The notes below the pieces were generated by a model, which was not told where the DNA came from, searched no databases, and saw only the letters and a list, made by a program, of their open reading frames with translations. Shown piece after piece: positions 37,561 through 50,696 of a stretch of DNA of 64,000 nucleotides. The position numbers and the translations under genes are program-made. Each line of letters begins with the position of its first letter. Position 1 is the first letter of the stretch. Location: contig VTPC01090692.1 of the NCBI GenBank assembly GCA_011009095.1, positions 1-64,000 of the forward strand. Direction: 5' to 3'. This DNA is from Ignelater luminosus (Eukaryota > Arthropoda > Insecta > Coleoptera > Elateridae).

Positions 37561-40500
37561 TGTTCTGGTAGGGGAAGGAAATACTCTTTTGAGTGTATAA
37601 AAACATAAGGAGTATGTTTTTATAATTTGTATAGGTTGATGAAGAAAACATCTTGTTGAATTTTATTAAATTTAAAAGAACATTTGATTTTCTTTTGGTT
37701 AGCAATTAAAGAAAAAGGTTCATTTTCTGGATTCTTGGGAAAAATCTACACAAATGTGTTTTTGATTTATATCGGTTAAAACAAGAATTTTTCACCGAGG
37801 CTTAGCGACTAGAGATTTTGAAATCCAAACAAATCCTCAGTGATTTTCTGATCAGAAAAGAAATTTCTTCTATCTCAGACTTACTTCCATTGGAACTCAG
37901 AGATAGCTTGTTCCATATCTCATCTTCTGCAAATAACCTAGCGGTCATCAGATCCAGCATTCTAGACAGGGGCAAGATTCAAGACGTTAATGTGCGCGAA
38001 AGTAGAGCCGCAGCCTGGCCTAAGTTTTTCTGAACATGAGGTACATCCTCGAAACGTTGTAGCAGTAAGATATCAGTCCTGATCAGTTGGTTCAGTGTTA
38101 CTGAAAAAACATCTGAAGATGTAAATTATAGCAATGATTCTTTTCGTCCACTTTAATTCTTGAATACTAGATGTAGCGACGACGTCTAACTCAGTGGCAT
38201 GAGACTGTAGTTCATTAAGTGATAGAATGATAACAAAAGTTTTTCGCTGCTACGCATAAGATCGTAATATAAATAACATAGCTTTTTTATAAATACGATA
38301 CTATATGTAACACCACTAACTGGAGATATTTTGCAATCAGGGATGACTGACCAACTAACGTAACGACGATCATGATTCTTCAGTTCTGAAGGGAGGGTTA
38401 CTGTGTGTCATTGGGTGAAATACCAACGCATATCTAATTGTTTTGTGGTTTTCATCGATATGATTCGTACTTAAGAAATCTAAACTTTTTCATGGCAGAA
38501 GAATATGAACTAAGTAATTGAGGCATTCGATTTATGCTAAATGATTTAAGACAATAGCAACAACTTTAAGAAGTTGCTTGCTTCAATAATTGAGAATCAT
38601 TCTTAAGACATTTAGTGTCATCCTTCAAGATTTGTGATTTGATTATTCGAAAAATTGAAGTGGTTACCATGGAGAACATGGAAAATCCAACGAATTTTGA
38701 ACAAGAGTGCAGTAAATAAAATGACCATAATAACGCGTAATGAGTATGGTTTCTTTAGGTATGTTGCCCTCTCATCATATAAAACCACTAATCGCTACCA
38801 ATAAATCCCGATGTCATGTAAGTTCTCATATCATATCAGCTGTAGATTCTTTAGCTGCTAGTTATAGTTACGTTGTTGAGTAAAATAGAACAAAACATTG
38901 AAATTAAGATTTCTATTTACTTCTTATAAAAAGCAACAAGATTGCATAATCGTTAAGATAGTTTTTCCAAGTAGAGGATATTTATAAAATGGAATTCAAC
39001 AATTTTGCATAAATTTAAATAAAGTGCCCGAAGGAACGATAATAGTATTTCCCAATAGAGAACAACTTTCGAAGGTAGGCAACCCAACCAACGTTTTATC
39101 AAAGGTCCCAATTGATTTAATTGGATAATATTGGAAATGCGATTTTTTAAATATAAAATCCTAGTAAGCAAGCTCAACACTTTTGGTACAAATTGGTATT
39201 TTGTAGATAATTAAAACCCGTAAAACTAAACGATAATTTTGTATTAATAATGGAATGAAAGAATTGTAAAATGATTAATTATCGTCATTATTATTATTAT
39301 TGAGTAATTCGGTTATTCATTCAAGAGTACATGGATTATATAATAATAAAAAGCCACCTACTTCCCGTATTTGCATAGACGCAAGGCAAGAACATGTCAT
39401 GACATTGGCATTAGTTAATTAAACAGGCTTGTAATATGTCCCAAGTTTATTTTATGCTTATGAGATATGAGAGTCGCATCAATTATACACACACGAGCGT
39501 TATTAACAATCTCAATTTACATAATGTAAGGTGCGAGAATGCAACTTAAAACTCACCATAATTAAAATTGCACAATGAAACATGGTGTTCTGCCTTTTAG
39601 TAGTAATATGGATTGTTGTGAAATGCATTATTTATTATAAAAACAAATATACAAATGATAACATTTTAGGAAGTTAGAATAATTCCAGGTTAATAATGTA
39701 AAAAATGCTGTTGTTCGTTTTCTTTGGCCGATCGCGTGCCAAATAAAAACTGACATTGCCAAGAACCGCCTTTATTATTTAAAAAAATATTGAAGTCATT
39801 AGCCTGGATGGTGTCAAATAAGTGTAGAAGTCGTTATTATTAATGGAAGTGCATTCTTGTTTTATTTCATTTTTTTCTATTTAATAAATGATTTCTTTTA
39901 TTATTAGTTGTTCTGAAGTTTGGTTACCAAGTATATTTTGGCATTATAGCCCATAATTGTTTTATATTGCGCAATGACATTTTACGTACATAATATTTAT
40001 ACTTCATTCAATCTCCACATTTGGGTGAACTTGGCGAATCAGGTGTGAAGGCGGTCAAATCTATGACGTGTGATCTATGTTACAAAATGAAACTGTGGGG
40101 TCTTCAACACAATTCCATTCCCTGGAAACTCATCTTTTCAAGTTTTAATTTCAGACCTTAGTTGAGAAGATTTTATATATTTATATCGTTTAGTTTACCC
40201 GCAAAACACATTAAATGAATCTTGACGAATATAGTGATGATGACATTTGAAAATCTGCATAGGTTTTCTTTTAATATTGGGTTATTTGCAAGCCTCTCCC
40301 CAAATTACTAAAAGTGGGTGACATTGAGGAAATCTAGGTAGGCGAGACGGCCGATGTTATTTTTTTCTTGAGAATTCCGACAAGATCGCTAAACATTTGC
40401 TTAGGAATGGATCACCATCACCTGGCATGTATTACGACTTACGAGCAAGAAAATTCCTTGAGAAATTCTAGGTTTTGTTAAGGTTTTAATTTAATAAATG

Positions 40501-41100
40501 CTTTTTAACATATTTGCATTTCTTCGTAATAGATTTTCCATTTTATTACAGCTGTAATTCCATTCCAACAAAAAAGGGTGTGCCCAATAGATGAGAAACA
40601 ATGTTTTAATTGCTAATTAATATTGCACTATAATAATTTCTACAATACTGATATTGGTTTGATCTTGATAATTTTAAACGTGCTGGATTAGGAAAATAGT
40701 AACTGCAAGATTATTTCGGTTTGAAAACATGCGATAGCGTGCATTCGTCGATACAAATGGCGGTAGTGTCTGGTTTTTACATATTCCGTGAATTCGCTGT
40801 AGCGTAGTGGTTTTGCTTTAAGCACCATCGCCTCTTTTATCGTGGCGCACACGTCACATATTTCCCGAGAGCTCTAATCCTCTTTTACGCCATAATTTAA
40901 GGTTTCGTTTCGCGAAGTCTTTCACTTACTTACTTCAATACAGTGTTGGTTGAGTGTACCCGTCTTTTCTTTTTTAGAAGTTCACAAGTCGTTTATCGAT
41001 TGCGAAACTTGTTTATTGCATTAAGCTATGCCCACAATGTACTACATACATACTTGCTCCGGCTAACTACTTTCAGCTTCAAGTTTCACTTGAAAACACA
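37561..41100. other. Non-coding A+T-rich stretch, no gene seen
   Basis: Chance frames only (up to 75 codons). It contains a weak recursive-splice candidate at 38743-38823 (separate entry). Confidence 0.4.
38743..38823 (+). promoter_or_regulatory. Weak third recursive splice candidate
   Basis: GGTTTCTTTAG|GTATGT (junction 38758/38759) combines a short pyrimidine tract with an acceptor and an immediate donor-like sequence. A strong donor, CAT|GTAAGT, follows at 38818, giving a 59-nt RS-exon-like segment. The tract is much shorter than at the other two sites, and the interval to the next site (9 kb) is short for ratcheting. Confidence 0.25.
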
Positions 41101-41165
41101 TCTGCGAAATGTATTATTTTGTAAATGAATCTGCAAAATGTATTATTTTGCAAATGAATCTGCAA
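41101..41165 (+). repeat. 29-bp tandem duplication, about 2.2 copies
   Basis: The unit beginning TCTGCGAAATGTATTATTTT is repeated at 41130 as TCTGCAAAATGTATTATTTT, followed by a partial third unit. Two substitutions separate the first two copies over 29 bases. Confidence 0.85.
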
Positions 41166-44100
41166 TTGCAACGCTTGCAAATCTGTGAAACGAAACCTGT
41201 TTTGTGTTCGTCTGCATGGGAACGGACGTACACTATAAGAATAACCGTACACACAGTTTTCATGATCTGTAAATTACTCGAAGATTTGCAACTATACGAT
41301 ATATTCGTTGTATTTTATCTTTTACTTTCCAAGAATAACGTTTGTGAACTTGATGAACGCAACAATTTAAAATCGTTTTCCGATTCGAAAGGAATTTTGA
41401 GAGATTTTCCACGGAAAAAAGCCTTAATAATTTCTTTATAATGCCGTCGTTGTTACTAACAGTAACAGTGCGAAGATAAAGTTATTGTGAAAGCTAGATA
41501 AATTTTTCTTTATGCTTTACTCCTTAATAAAGTATAAAAGTGGCAGATATATCTGGCTGTTGTGGTCAGAATTGCTATCTGAAATCCATTGTTACTTGGT
41601 TTAATCGCTTTCCATGACTTCGCAATCTTTTTAGTGCTATTTCTCGAAAGTTTAATGCTTTAATATTGTTGCCGTATATGACAGTATATTTAATAATAAT
41701 GTTAGGTAAGCTTTGTTACCTTTTATTTTTAATTGTGCATAACTGCGCGTACTCCAGGACTTCAAGGATATTACTTATTTCAAACAATTTCGTTTTTAAT
41801 AAATTGTTAAAATTGTTTGCCTTTGTGGTGTTTAAGCGTTTTTGCAACGACATGGGTTTCTTTGAAACAGTAGTAAATATAGCGTATAATAGTAGTGCTG
41901 GGAGGCGCCTACTTTTTGTATACATGGACGTAACGTACGCCGTGAGTACAATAACGAATAGATTACCATTTACAGCTATCTACGTTCGCGAGAGGATACA
42001 GTTGTAACTATTTTTGTCGAGGCAATTGTTATATTAAGAATTATAATTTGCGCGTGTAGGATTTTTGTCGGCTGAAGAAATATTTCTAAACTAACACGAG
42101 GTAGGTAGCTGATGACTTAAAAGATTCTTGTGCAACAAAAGAACATGTGTGGTCACAGAAAGTGTATTTTAATACAATAAACAACTTAAAGAGTGCAACT
42201 TTTTGGCGGAAGCTATTCTAAAAGCAAAATAAAAAAATTGAATATCAAAGTCACCAAAATAGTAGCTTAAGTTTTTGCAAAATTAATAATGTATCAGACT
42301 GATAAGGATATCGATACCTGCATCTAAAAAAATTCAGATTCTTATCGAAAGCATGTTTTAAAGATGCTTCTGTGGCATTAAAAGGCCGAAAAGCAAAAAT
42401 ATTTAATTTTGAACACGAGAACATCTAACTTCTCTTCTAGAGTTTAATTTTAAATTAGATTGATACAATGCTCACCATTTTGGTATGTAGTCCTTTCTTC
42501 AACGTAAATGGCAGGTGAAACTTTTTGAACTGCTTGCCATCGGCTTCATTTTCTACATCTGTAAAATTAAGCATTGGGATATTGACTATACAAGATAACA
42601 ACTGTGCCTGATCTACCAGCAAGAAGGATCTACTAAGAATCCAGTAATCAACTTTTCAGAAAATCTAATTTTGTCAAGATAAAGCAAAAAAATCTTTTCA
42701 AAAAATAACTTGTAATATTCCACAGCTTATCAGAAACTTCTGGCAATCAGAAAAGGCACGTTAAGCTGTAGGGTTCAATAGTTCGTGATGCTTTTTGAGT
42801 AGTCGATAAGAAGTTGTTCTAAAACTTTCACATATGGTTTGCAAGTTTTGGAACTGATTATCTAATAAAAAATACTAGGAACTCTTCAAGTTGAAACATA
42901 CAGTTTGATTCCAAAGCACGTCAAAACTTTTATCTTTTTCTTAGATGATACTTAAAATCTGTTAAGTCTATTTGCTAGAAGTTTAATTTGGCATACTGTC
43001 ATAGCACTTTCTAACTAACAACTTGAAGTCAGTTCCTGAAAGGTACAACTTTCAAGCTACGAATATATGAAATGTAGCTGAAACAAGTACGACAAAGGTA
43101 TAAAGATCGTTTTCCAGAAAGTGAAAAGCAGGTTGGGACATTGGATTGACCGTTCTTTTAGCTATAAATACTATTAGGAATTTTGTGACTCCTTATATAT
43201 TTCTCATGGATACAGTTTCGAGATTACCAATTGGAAATGGTTTTCCCAGTGGTTGGATTCCTATCAGCAGTTGTAGCTAATGAAAATTGCAATATTCGGT
43301 TCATACAAGGCAAAAGTGACAAAAAGTATTAAATGAAATCCCAGTCAAACTAAATTCGTGAACTTTCGCAAATCATCAAACAGGCACTAAATAAAGTTAT
43401 CTGTAACACGAAGGAATAGAATATCTGGGTTTCAGCTAACATACCGCCATGTAGTGATAAACTCTTTACAGACAACTACTTTTATTTTCTATCACCAATA
43501 GACCAATCTCCAAAAGCTGTTGTTGCAACTCGACCAAGAAGAAGATATAAGCGTCCCTGCTTGGTATGGATTTATGTGCACCCTCTAAGAGTAGTAATCG
43601 AACTTCTTTCGAACCTATATGCTCTTTCAACAAGTGATTTCCAGGCTGCAGATTCATTTACAAGGGATGTGCCTGTAACTTACTCCTGCACGTCAGATAT
43701 TGTTAAAACTCGAGGCATTCTGTTCAAAATGAAATTAATATTAAGATAGAAAGTTGCTTTTTCTTCTAAATATAGCTTAAGTTTCTATCTATAAAAATTC
43801 TGCAGTTAACACTACTGTAACAACTAGCCCCTCTCTTCCTTATGTCAAAAGTATCATATGAATATAACAATGAGATACCTTACCGTACTAGTAGTTACGT
43901 TTGATGCGTATGTAGTTGCCAAAGAGAATCTGGAACTAAACCAAAACTTTATTATCGGCGAAAAATGCAACTATGCGTTTGCAGTCTGCGATGATTCACT
44001 TATAGCTTTCGGTCTATAGTATACAATATAAGAAAGTGAGGATGATCTTCAGAAAGTAGAAAGCAAATTCTCATCTTTCTTCCTTTATCACATATTTTAT

Positions 44101-44593
44101 TCAAAGCAATTACGGGAGGAAAAATAAAATAAGGACTTAAGCTCCTAATAGTTAAAAAGTCTGAAACCACCTATCATAAACAGCCTTTGCTCATGTCTTG
44201 CCTAGCAAACAACGAAATACGAAAGTATATGTAAAAAAACAGTTAGTTACAAATTTACCTTTTAAGTCGAAGAATCCACAATGAAATGTATGCTGGTGTT
44301 ATAACTGGTAAATAAGCCTCTGCACATCTTTTTTACACTAGTTATTTGGTATTCCTTAAAGTTCATTCAATAGAATTTTGCTCTTTTCACTAAAGTCAAG
44401 TCTTTTGTGCCAAATTTTTATTTGTACAAATTTCCCCAGGACTTTTTCGTAAATGAAGTTACCAATCAGAGGCAGTTGCATTTTTACTTTCCTAGTAGAA
44501 AGCTTAAAATTCCCCATTGCATTGGTTAGATCGATTTTCATAAGTATGTCCACCCAAATAATTTTCGACCTGCCAACAACCACTGCTTCTTTT
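41166..44593. other. Non-coding stretch, no gene seen
   Basis: Includes chance frames of 110 to 113 codons near 41109-42007 with no recognised features and overlapping frames on the opposite strand. No transposon or RNA gene seen. Confidence 0.35.
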
Positions 44594-44849
44594 CAACGAA
44601 CTCGGAAGGAGTCGTTACTGAATTTGCGAAGTCTGTCTGTCTGTCTGTCTGTATGTGTGTATGTCTGCATTTTTTGTCAAATTCTGAAATTTTGACTTCA
44701 GATTAGGATTCTACATCAAAAACTAAAGACTACGTGGTTTTTTCGTTTTTTGATAACTCTTCGGAAACATGGTCAAAATGGCTGCCGAAGTCTGAAAAAA
44801 GTAACAAAACGGAGTTCGTTGTGGTTAAGCTTTGCATTCCCAGATGTTT
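44594..44849 (-). repeat. Dispersed repeat, copy 2 (inverted)
   Basis: Reverse-complement relative of 26349-26613. It has the same CAACGAACTC and GGAGTTCGTTG ends, the shared internal block TTTTGACTTCAG and the CATGGTCAAAATGGC block. It differs by a (GTCT)n expansion near one end and a deletion near the other. Confidence 0.7.
44631..44664 (+). repeat. (GTCT)n microsatellite
   Basis: About five GTCT units followed by imperfect GTAT/GTGT units, lying inside the dispersed repeat copy. The other copy has only two units at this position, so the expansion is secondary. Confidence 0.85.
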
Positions 44850-45057
44850 GAATTATTTCTTGTGGAATTTCATTCGAAATGGGATGCTTCCGGCTTTCTA
44901 CCTAAAAAGTTTGTCTGCCTTCTCATTGTCTCTATGATTTAGAATCCAGAAGTGGCTAGCCTAACCTAAAGCATTTCTCGTTATATGTGAATTAATTACC
45001 CCTAGAATTCCTTGCTTGCATCTTCTTTACTTTCTCCATGTTTGTTGCCATTAAGAT

Positions 45058-45079
45058 TATATATATATATATATATATT
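45058..45079 (+). repeat. (AT)n microsatellite
   Basis: About ten uninterrupted AT/TA units. Confidence 0.9.
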
Positions 45080-45273
45080 TCTTGGAAACAGAAATTTATC
45101 TTACTAACATTTTGTGGACCCCATTAGCAAAAATACTATATTAGGTAGTTCCTTTATGCGATTGGCAAGGTCGACCGATTCTAGAAACGGTTACTACAAC
45201 GAAAAATAATTAAAAGGTTGGTTTTTCTCATTTTGTAAACTAGAATTGGAAATACATTCTATTTTCCAAATTA

Positions 45274-46529
45274 CGAGGGCAGGCTGATAAAAAAGGTACC
45301 AAAGTATGAAGTAGACCTAAAAAAACAAAAATTTTTCTCTGACATATTCCTCATAATGTCAAATACGTGTCATCTACATGTTATTGTCGCATTGTTATTG
45401 CATTGCTATTTGAATTTTCTTGTGCTGGAGTGTTGTGATATTCTTCATAATGGAAAAAATTGAACACCGTGCCGTAATAAAATTTCTCACGAAGGAAGGA
45501 AATTCTCCGACTGATATAAAAGACCGCATGTCAGCAGTTCATGGTGAATCTGTCCCATCTTATAAAAGCATAAAATTTTGGTCATAGCAATTTAAGTGGG
45601 GTGAGGAGTCTCTAGAAGATGACGCTTGCAGTGGTCGTCCAAATTCTGCCATCACTGAAGAAAACGTCCGAAAAGTTGAATTCGAATTGCTCAGATTGCT
45701 GATGCTGTGAAGAACGAGTTGGGACCATAATTCATGACCGTTTGGTGATGTCAAAAGTCAGCGCTAGATGGATGCCGCGGATGTTGACTCCGTTAGATAA
45801 ACCACGGCGAGTGGAAACTTCCAAGCACTTTTTGGATCTTTGTGAAGATCAGGAGGAAAGCGTTATCAGAAGGATTGTAACGGGGGATTAAACATGGATT
45901 CATTATTATGATCCCGAGAGCAAGCAAGAGTCCATGCAATGGAAACACAAAGGGTCTCCACCACCAAAGAAGTTCAAAGTCCAACCATCTGGAGGCAAGA
46001 TTATGGCCAAAGTTTTCTGAGATTGTGAAGGAATCTTATTGATAGATTACCTGTCACATATAACTAGTATAATGGGAAACTACTATGCTGAAGTTTTGAG
46101 AAAATTGCAAGATGCAATAATAGCAAAACGGATGAAGAAACTTGAAAATGAAATTTTGATTTTACACGAAAACGCACCTGTTCACAAAGCTCATGTTGGG
46201 AGGGATGTGTTGAGCGAATTGAACTTGAAAGAATTAAACCATTCCCCTTATAGCCCAGATATAGCCCCCTGCGACTATTTTCTGTTTAGAAAATTGAAAC
46301 AACACCTAAGAGGACGAAGATTTGTTAATGATGATGAATTAAAGTGGGAAATTGAAATCTTTTTTGAAGGACAAGAAGAAAATTCTTATTTTGATAGTTT
46401 GTTTTCGTTGATAGCTAAATGTAAAAAGTGTATTGAACTCGAAGGGAATTATATTGAAAAATAATCAAAGATCTTTGTTTTATTTCAATTGTTTTATGCT
46501 TAGGTACCTTTTTTATCAACCTGCCCTCG
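45274..46529 (+). mobile_element. Full-length inactivated DD34D mariner, 1,256 bp
   Basis: Terminal inverted repeats of 27 bp (45274-45300 and 46503-46529, starting CGAGGGCAGG) differ at one base, then continue imperfectly. TA flanks both ends (45272-45273 and 46530-46531). The length equals a complete mariner. The transposase inside is on the plus strand and broken by several stops and a frameshift. Intact ends mean it could still be moved if a matching transposase were present. Confidence 0.95.
45450..46464 (+). pseudogene. mariner (DD34D) transposase pseudogene
   Basis: The frame opens MEKIEHRAVIKFLTKEG, the usual mariner N-terminal helix-turn-helix. It is interrupted by TAG at 45585-45587 (codon 46), a frameshift between there and 45889, TAA at 45889-45891 (replacing the E of the GDETW-type motif, with the catalytic D just before it kept) and TGA at 46018-46020 (where a W is usual). 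The last 141 codons (46039-46464) are open. The second catalytic aspartate is replaced by glutamate (LHENAPVH, codon at 46168-46170), and the third is kept in PCDYF, 34 residues further on. The SPYSPDIAPCDYFLF block is diagnostic of mariner. The gene cannot make an active enzyme. It is related only at superfamily level to the DD41D transposase at 15441-16526. Confidence 0.95.
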
Positions 46530-46531
46530 TA

Positions 46532-47712
46532 TATTCCAAGATTTTTATTTTTTGTATTTTTACCATTTTTTTAAGCTAAAACCAGGATTTGAGGAAATTC
46601 TTAGAATTGTTCAAATTTTAATTTGGTGGGTCATTTATTGAACGATTTGAATGATCTGTCAAATAAATGGGTATGGTTTGATACAGAATTTTAAGAAGTC
46701 GAAGAAATTGATATCTTTCAACATTCTGGACAAAGTTCGATTTTGTTTTGAGCAATTTCCTAAGTCTTGCACTCCACTTTATGCTCATTCTGAAGCTATG
46801 TAAAGTCTGTTCCAACATTTACCTCTACTGTATCTACATTAAATAGCTAGGATGGACAGTTATTGATCCCCAAATACAGTTTACTTTCTTTGGCAAATTT
46901 TATTTCTTTTATCAGCAAGCAAACACTCACGGCCGGCCCAAGAAATGTAAAGTGGTAATGTGAACAAACCTAATCTTGAATAATATAACTCTGTCTCTTA
47001 AGTAATAAAGTGAAGTAGATTACGTAATTATGCCTTAGCTGTGAAACGGATTCAATGTAGATACATTTAAAAAAAATTAACCAACTTAATCAAGTAAACT
47101 ATCAGACTTGTTTTTAGACACCAAGATAAGGGGACTTGAGGTAAGTTTCTTATTAAATGTAAGAAGATCACTTGTGTTCATGTAAATGGTGTTCACCCAT
47201 TTTTACGAATAAAACTGAAAAGTCTGAGAATCGAAAATCCATTTGTTGTCTCATCAGAAGTGTTTGTCAATAAAAAGTGTTAACTAAAGTAAGATAATTA
47301 ATCAGGGCAGTAGTCATCTTTTTACATTGTAAAATAACCGGATTCTGCAAACAAAACACAAAGTCCATTTATAACACAAACGAAACAAAAGAAAATAAAA
47401 TTTAAAAATGTGTTACTTTTATTTTTCCAAAATTACAGGTTCGTTCCATTTTGCTTTGCGCTGTTTATTATCATTAACTTGGAATTCAAAGCAAATAACT
47501 GAAATTTACCATAATTCCAGGTTGATGATCCCTAATTCAACCACGATTCGCGTCCGTCGTTTGTTGTAAATAATTTGTTGTCGTAGTCGAGTTGCAGATA
47601 TTTTTTTATCATAATTTTGCACGACCATTCCATTTTCAAGTTTCGTTATTGTTATCCGTCTTGTGACAACTAATGGAAAAGGCAAATTTCTGATGTGCAC
47701 TGTTATGATTTG
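46532..47712. other. Non-coding A+T-rich stretch, no gene seen
   Basis: Chance frames of up to 66 codons; nothing else recognised. Confidence 0.4.
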
Positions 47713-47736
47713 TTATTATTATTATTATTATTATTG
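47713..47736 (+). repeat. (ATT)n microsatellite
   Basis: About eight ATT units, located some 50 bp upstream of the ratchet splice site. Confidence 0.9.
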
Positions 47737-47761
47737 TTGCTGCGTTATTCGTTTTTGTAAT

Positions 47762-47848
47762 AATGTCTCATTCTTTTTGTTGCAGGTGAGTCTTCGCTTG
47801 AGTGCCTTCCATCATGACACCTACACCAGATCCTTCAAAAAGGTTAAA
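47762..47848 (+). promoter_or_regulatory. Candidate recursive (ratchet) splice site with 57-nt RS-exon
   Basis: TCATTCTTTTTGTTGCAG|GT continues as GTGAGT (junction 47785/47786): a strong pyrimidine tract, acceptor CAG and a near-ideal 5' splice site with no bases between. A further donor, AAG|GTTAAA (47843), bounds a 57-nt RS-exon-like segment. The segment is clearly richer in G+C than its surroundings and is open in only one frame, reading VSLRLSAFHHDTYTRSFKK (19 codons, phase 0 at both ends). It could therefore be a genuine short coding exon. Its phase is compatible with joining directly after the open phase-0-ending frame of the segment at 4479-4534. I do not recognise the peptide. Either reading requires a plus-strand host gene. 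Confidence 0.65.
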
Positions 47849-47849
47849 T

Positions 47850-50696
47850 AAATATTAGTTGTGTGTAGTCATTTGCATGAATGTCTTTATAATGATTTTC
47901 CGCCCCCTGTCTGTCGTTTTGAACCATCCCATTCTCATATAGAAATAAAAAGAATTGAACGACGGGGTGTCTATAGCGATTGATTTAAAAATTTGATAAA
48001 TTATTTTTGAAGATATAAAAGATGTATTTATTAATTCTACATAACCTTATTTGCTATTTATTAAAATAAAAGTAAAGAAGAAACAAATGAAACAAACTAT
48101 TTTAAACCATTACATCAAAATAATTTATGAGATTCCTTTCAAAGAAACTTATTTTATACTAAATATATATATATATTTTCGACTTCATTTTTTTAATTAA
48201 ACGTTGTTCAGGTTTCTTGGCACTCAAATTTAATATCCCTAGCATACCACAACTTCGTTAACAATTTCCGGTTGCGGGTTCGAATTGGTAAATCCTCTCT
48301 TCTATAATCTTTTTTGAAATGTAAAAAGTTTTCAGATGACGTAAATCTATATTTGGTTTAGATTCACGTGTTTCACATCATTTTATTCATGTTACTGCAT
48401 CCTGAAAGATATTCACTGTAATTCACAATAATAATTGAAAGTTACTTAAATTAACGGATAGCACGCGTCAATAAAAGTAAAACTTTAAAACATTGTTGCA
48501 AAATAGTTGCGGTCACTTTGAAAGTTACGTAGATAATTGTTGAGAATTATAGGATATTAGTTTCGTAAGTTTTTGGTTACGATATCATAAAAGAGAATGA
48601 AATTTTCGGGGAAACATAAGGAGGTGGTATGGCTTTACTTTTTATTAAGTTTTTTTCTTTTTGTCTAAAAATTTAAAACTTGAAAAGATTTAATTTTAGA
48701 TAGCATTAGCATTAAAAAGGAATATGTTTTTAAAATATTTTTTAATTGCGAATTTACATAATTTTCTTAGAAAATAATACTCTTATATACCTACTTTACA
48801 TCTTTTTCTTAAAATCTCGTTTAGGATTGTGAATATTAGCTTGACGTGCATGTAATGTCGTTGACAAAAGAAAAAAAAGTTGTTTCCGAGCCAGTTCTCT
48901 TTTAATTAAATTCATTGTCTTGCCATAGTATATATTGCAACAACGCCTTATTAAGACTACACCCAGGAATGTTATGTAATAAGTAAATAATTTTTTTACT
49001 GAAAGTAAAAGTGGTGAATATCTTAGGTACCTCTGCATATTTCTTGGTACTCTATATATCGAAAATACCAAAAATTTCTATGAAATTTATTAAATTCATC
49101 GGCACTATAATTTATGTTGCTTAATTACAATAATTTATTTAAATTGGTATTAGAAAAGAAGAGATTGATAAGATTGACCTTCTAAAACAACAAAAATTCT
49201 TGGTATTCTCAGGAAGAATATAATCGTTGACGTAAGCGTCAATCAAACGATTTATATATCTCTGCAGCTACACTATTTGAACAGAAAACCTAGAAGAATA
49301 CTTAATATTTTATGAAATTTTGCCTTTCTTTTGTTACTTTCTTTCCAGTTTAGTAAGTAGTAAAGTAACTTAATATGTTTTGCGACTTGTCATTATCCTA
49401 TCGCGTGATTGATCAAGTTTCAATTCTACTATTGTAAGACTTCCAAACTAATTAGGATCAAGTAAAGAGTGAAAATCTTTTATCAACATATGTACGCATA
49501 TACGAAAACAGCCTTAGAAGATCCCATTTTTTATTCTAAGGAACCAACCAAGACGGTCAGGGTAATTTTTGCACATTGAACATGTGCTCATCTTACTAGA
49601 AGACGGTAACACTCAAAAGCCCAAACTAGATTTGACCGTGTTTTCTCTGACTTAATAAAATTATTTTTTTTTGTTATGTTATTTCTACTTGGATAACTCT
49701 CCCTGAAACTGTACTCAATTCTGTCTCTAGGTGCCACAACCATGCTGTTTTGGAACACTTGAGTAATTTTCTTTTCTTTTATGATAAATTTAATTTCATT
49801 GCCTTTGTGTTCCTTAACCTAACTTCTTCGAATAGTCATTTTCTTCTCTTGGGGTAAATTGCGTTACTTAACTTCGATCTATATTAAAAGTTTTTGAGCT
49901 GTTGATTTCTTGATTACAAATTCTCATTGTGAACCATTTTAATATTGACATTCAATTCTCATTAGCAACATTTGTGAGATTCCCTAGTGATTGCAAAATG
50001 CCAGTTTTGAGTCCTCTCGACCTGTATGTCTTATCTCTGCAATATTTTGAAGTATCTCATTTTACTCTACATAAGGATCTTGATGCTTGTTTCAGAATTG
50101 CATGATTGATTTGATTTGCTCATCTCGGGTCTTTTCATAATATCAGGAGGCAATTCTTGAACTGACTTTCCTAAGCATGCGTAGTTTCTCAAAGACAAAT
50201 CAGTAAGTCAACTGAATTAGGTTGTTTCTGAAAAAGATAATATCATAGGATGTCACATATGTTTATCTGACTATTTCCATTTTGTGCTCACAATTATCCT
50301 TCCGTCCTTCAAGTATTTAAGAAATTAATATTGGGAGCATTTTTCTCATTGCTTCTTTAATAAGAACTGAGTCGAAATACGAACCTTCTCGATGATAATA
50401 TTTGGGATTATCAGTTTTCTAGCTTTTGAACACTTTACACCAGTGTTTTACCAGTCAGTTTGCTGTAGTATACTTGTACGCCCAAACACCATCATAAGAT
50501 TTTACCGAAAATTTCAAAAAAACAGATTCTTCGGTTATCGAATAACAATTGAAATACGATATTTCCACTGTTTACAAGAACCGAAACGTGAACGCGATCG
50601 AAATCATTTGGAAATATCGAACCGGTCGAAAACCAAATCTTCCTTCTTGAAGTGGTGGCATTTATTTAGTTTAGTCGTGTTTGAACAGATTTTGCC
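47850..50696. other. Non-coding A+T-rich stretch, no gene seen
   Basis: A short (AT)n tract near 48163-48178 and chance frames only. Confidence 0.4.

Noticed and set aside
40795-40830. TAGCGTAGTGG resembling a tRNA A box
   Set aside because: No B box follows and no cloverleaf can be drawn.
46039-46464. 141-codon frame as a separate gene
   Set aside because: It is the 3' part of the broken mariner transposase; its ATG is internal to that gene.
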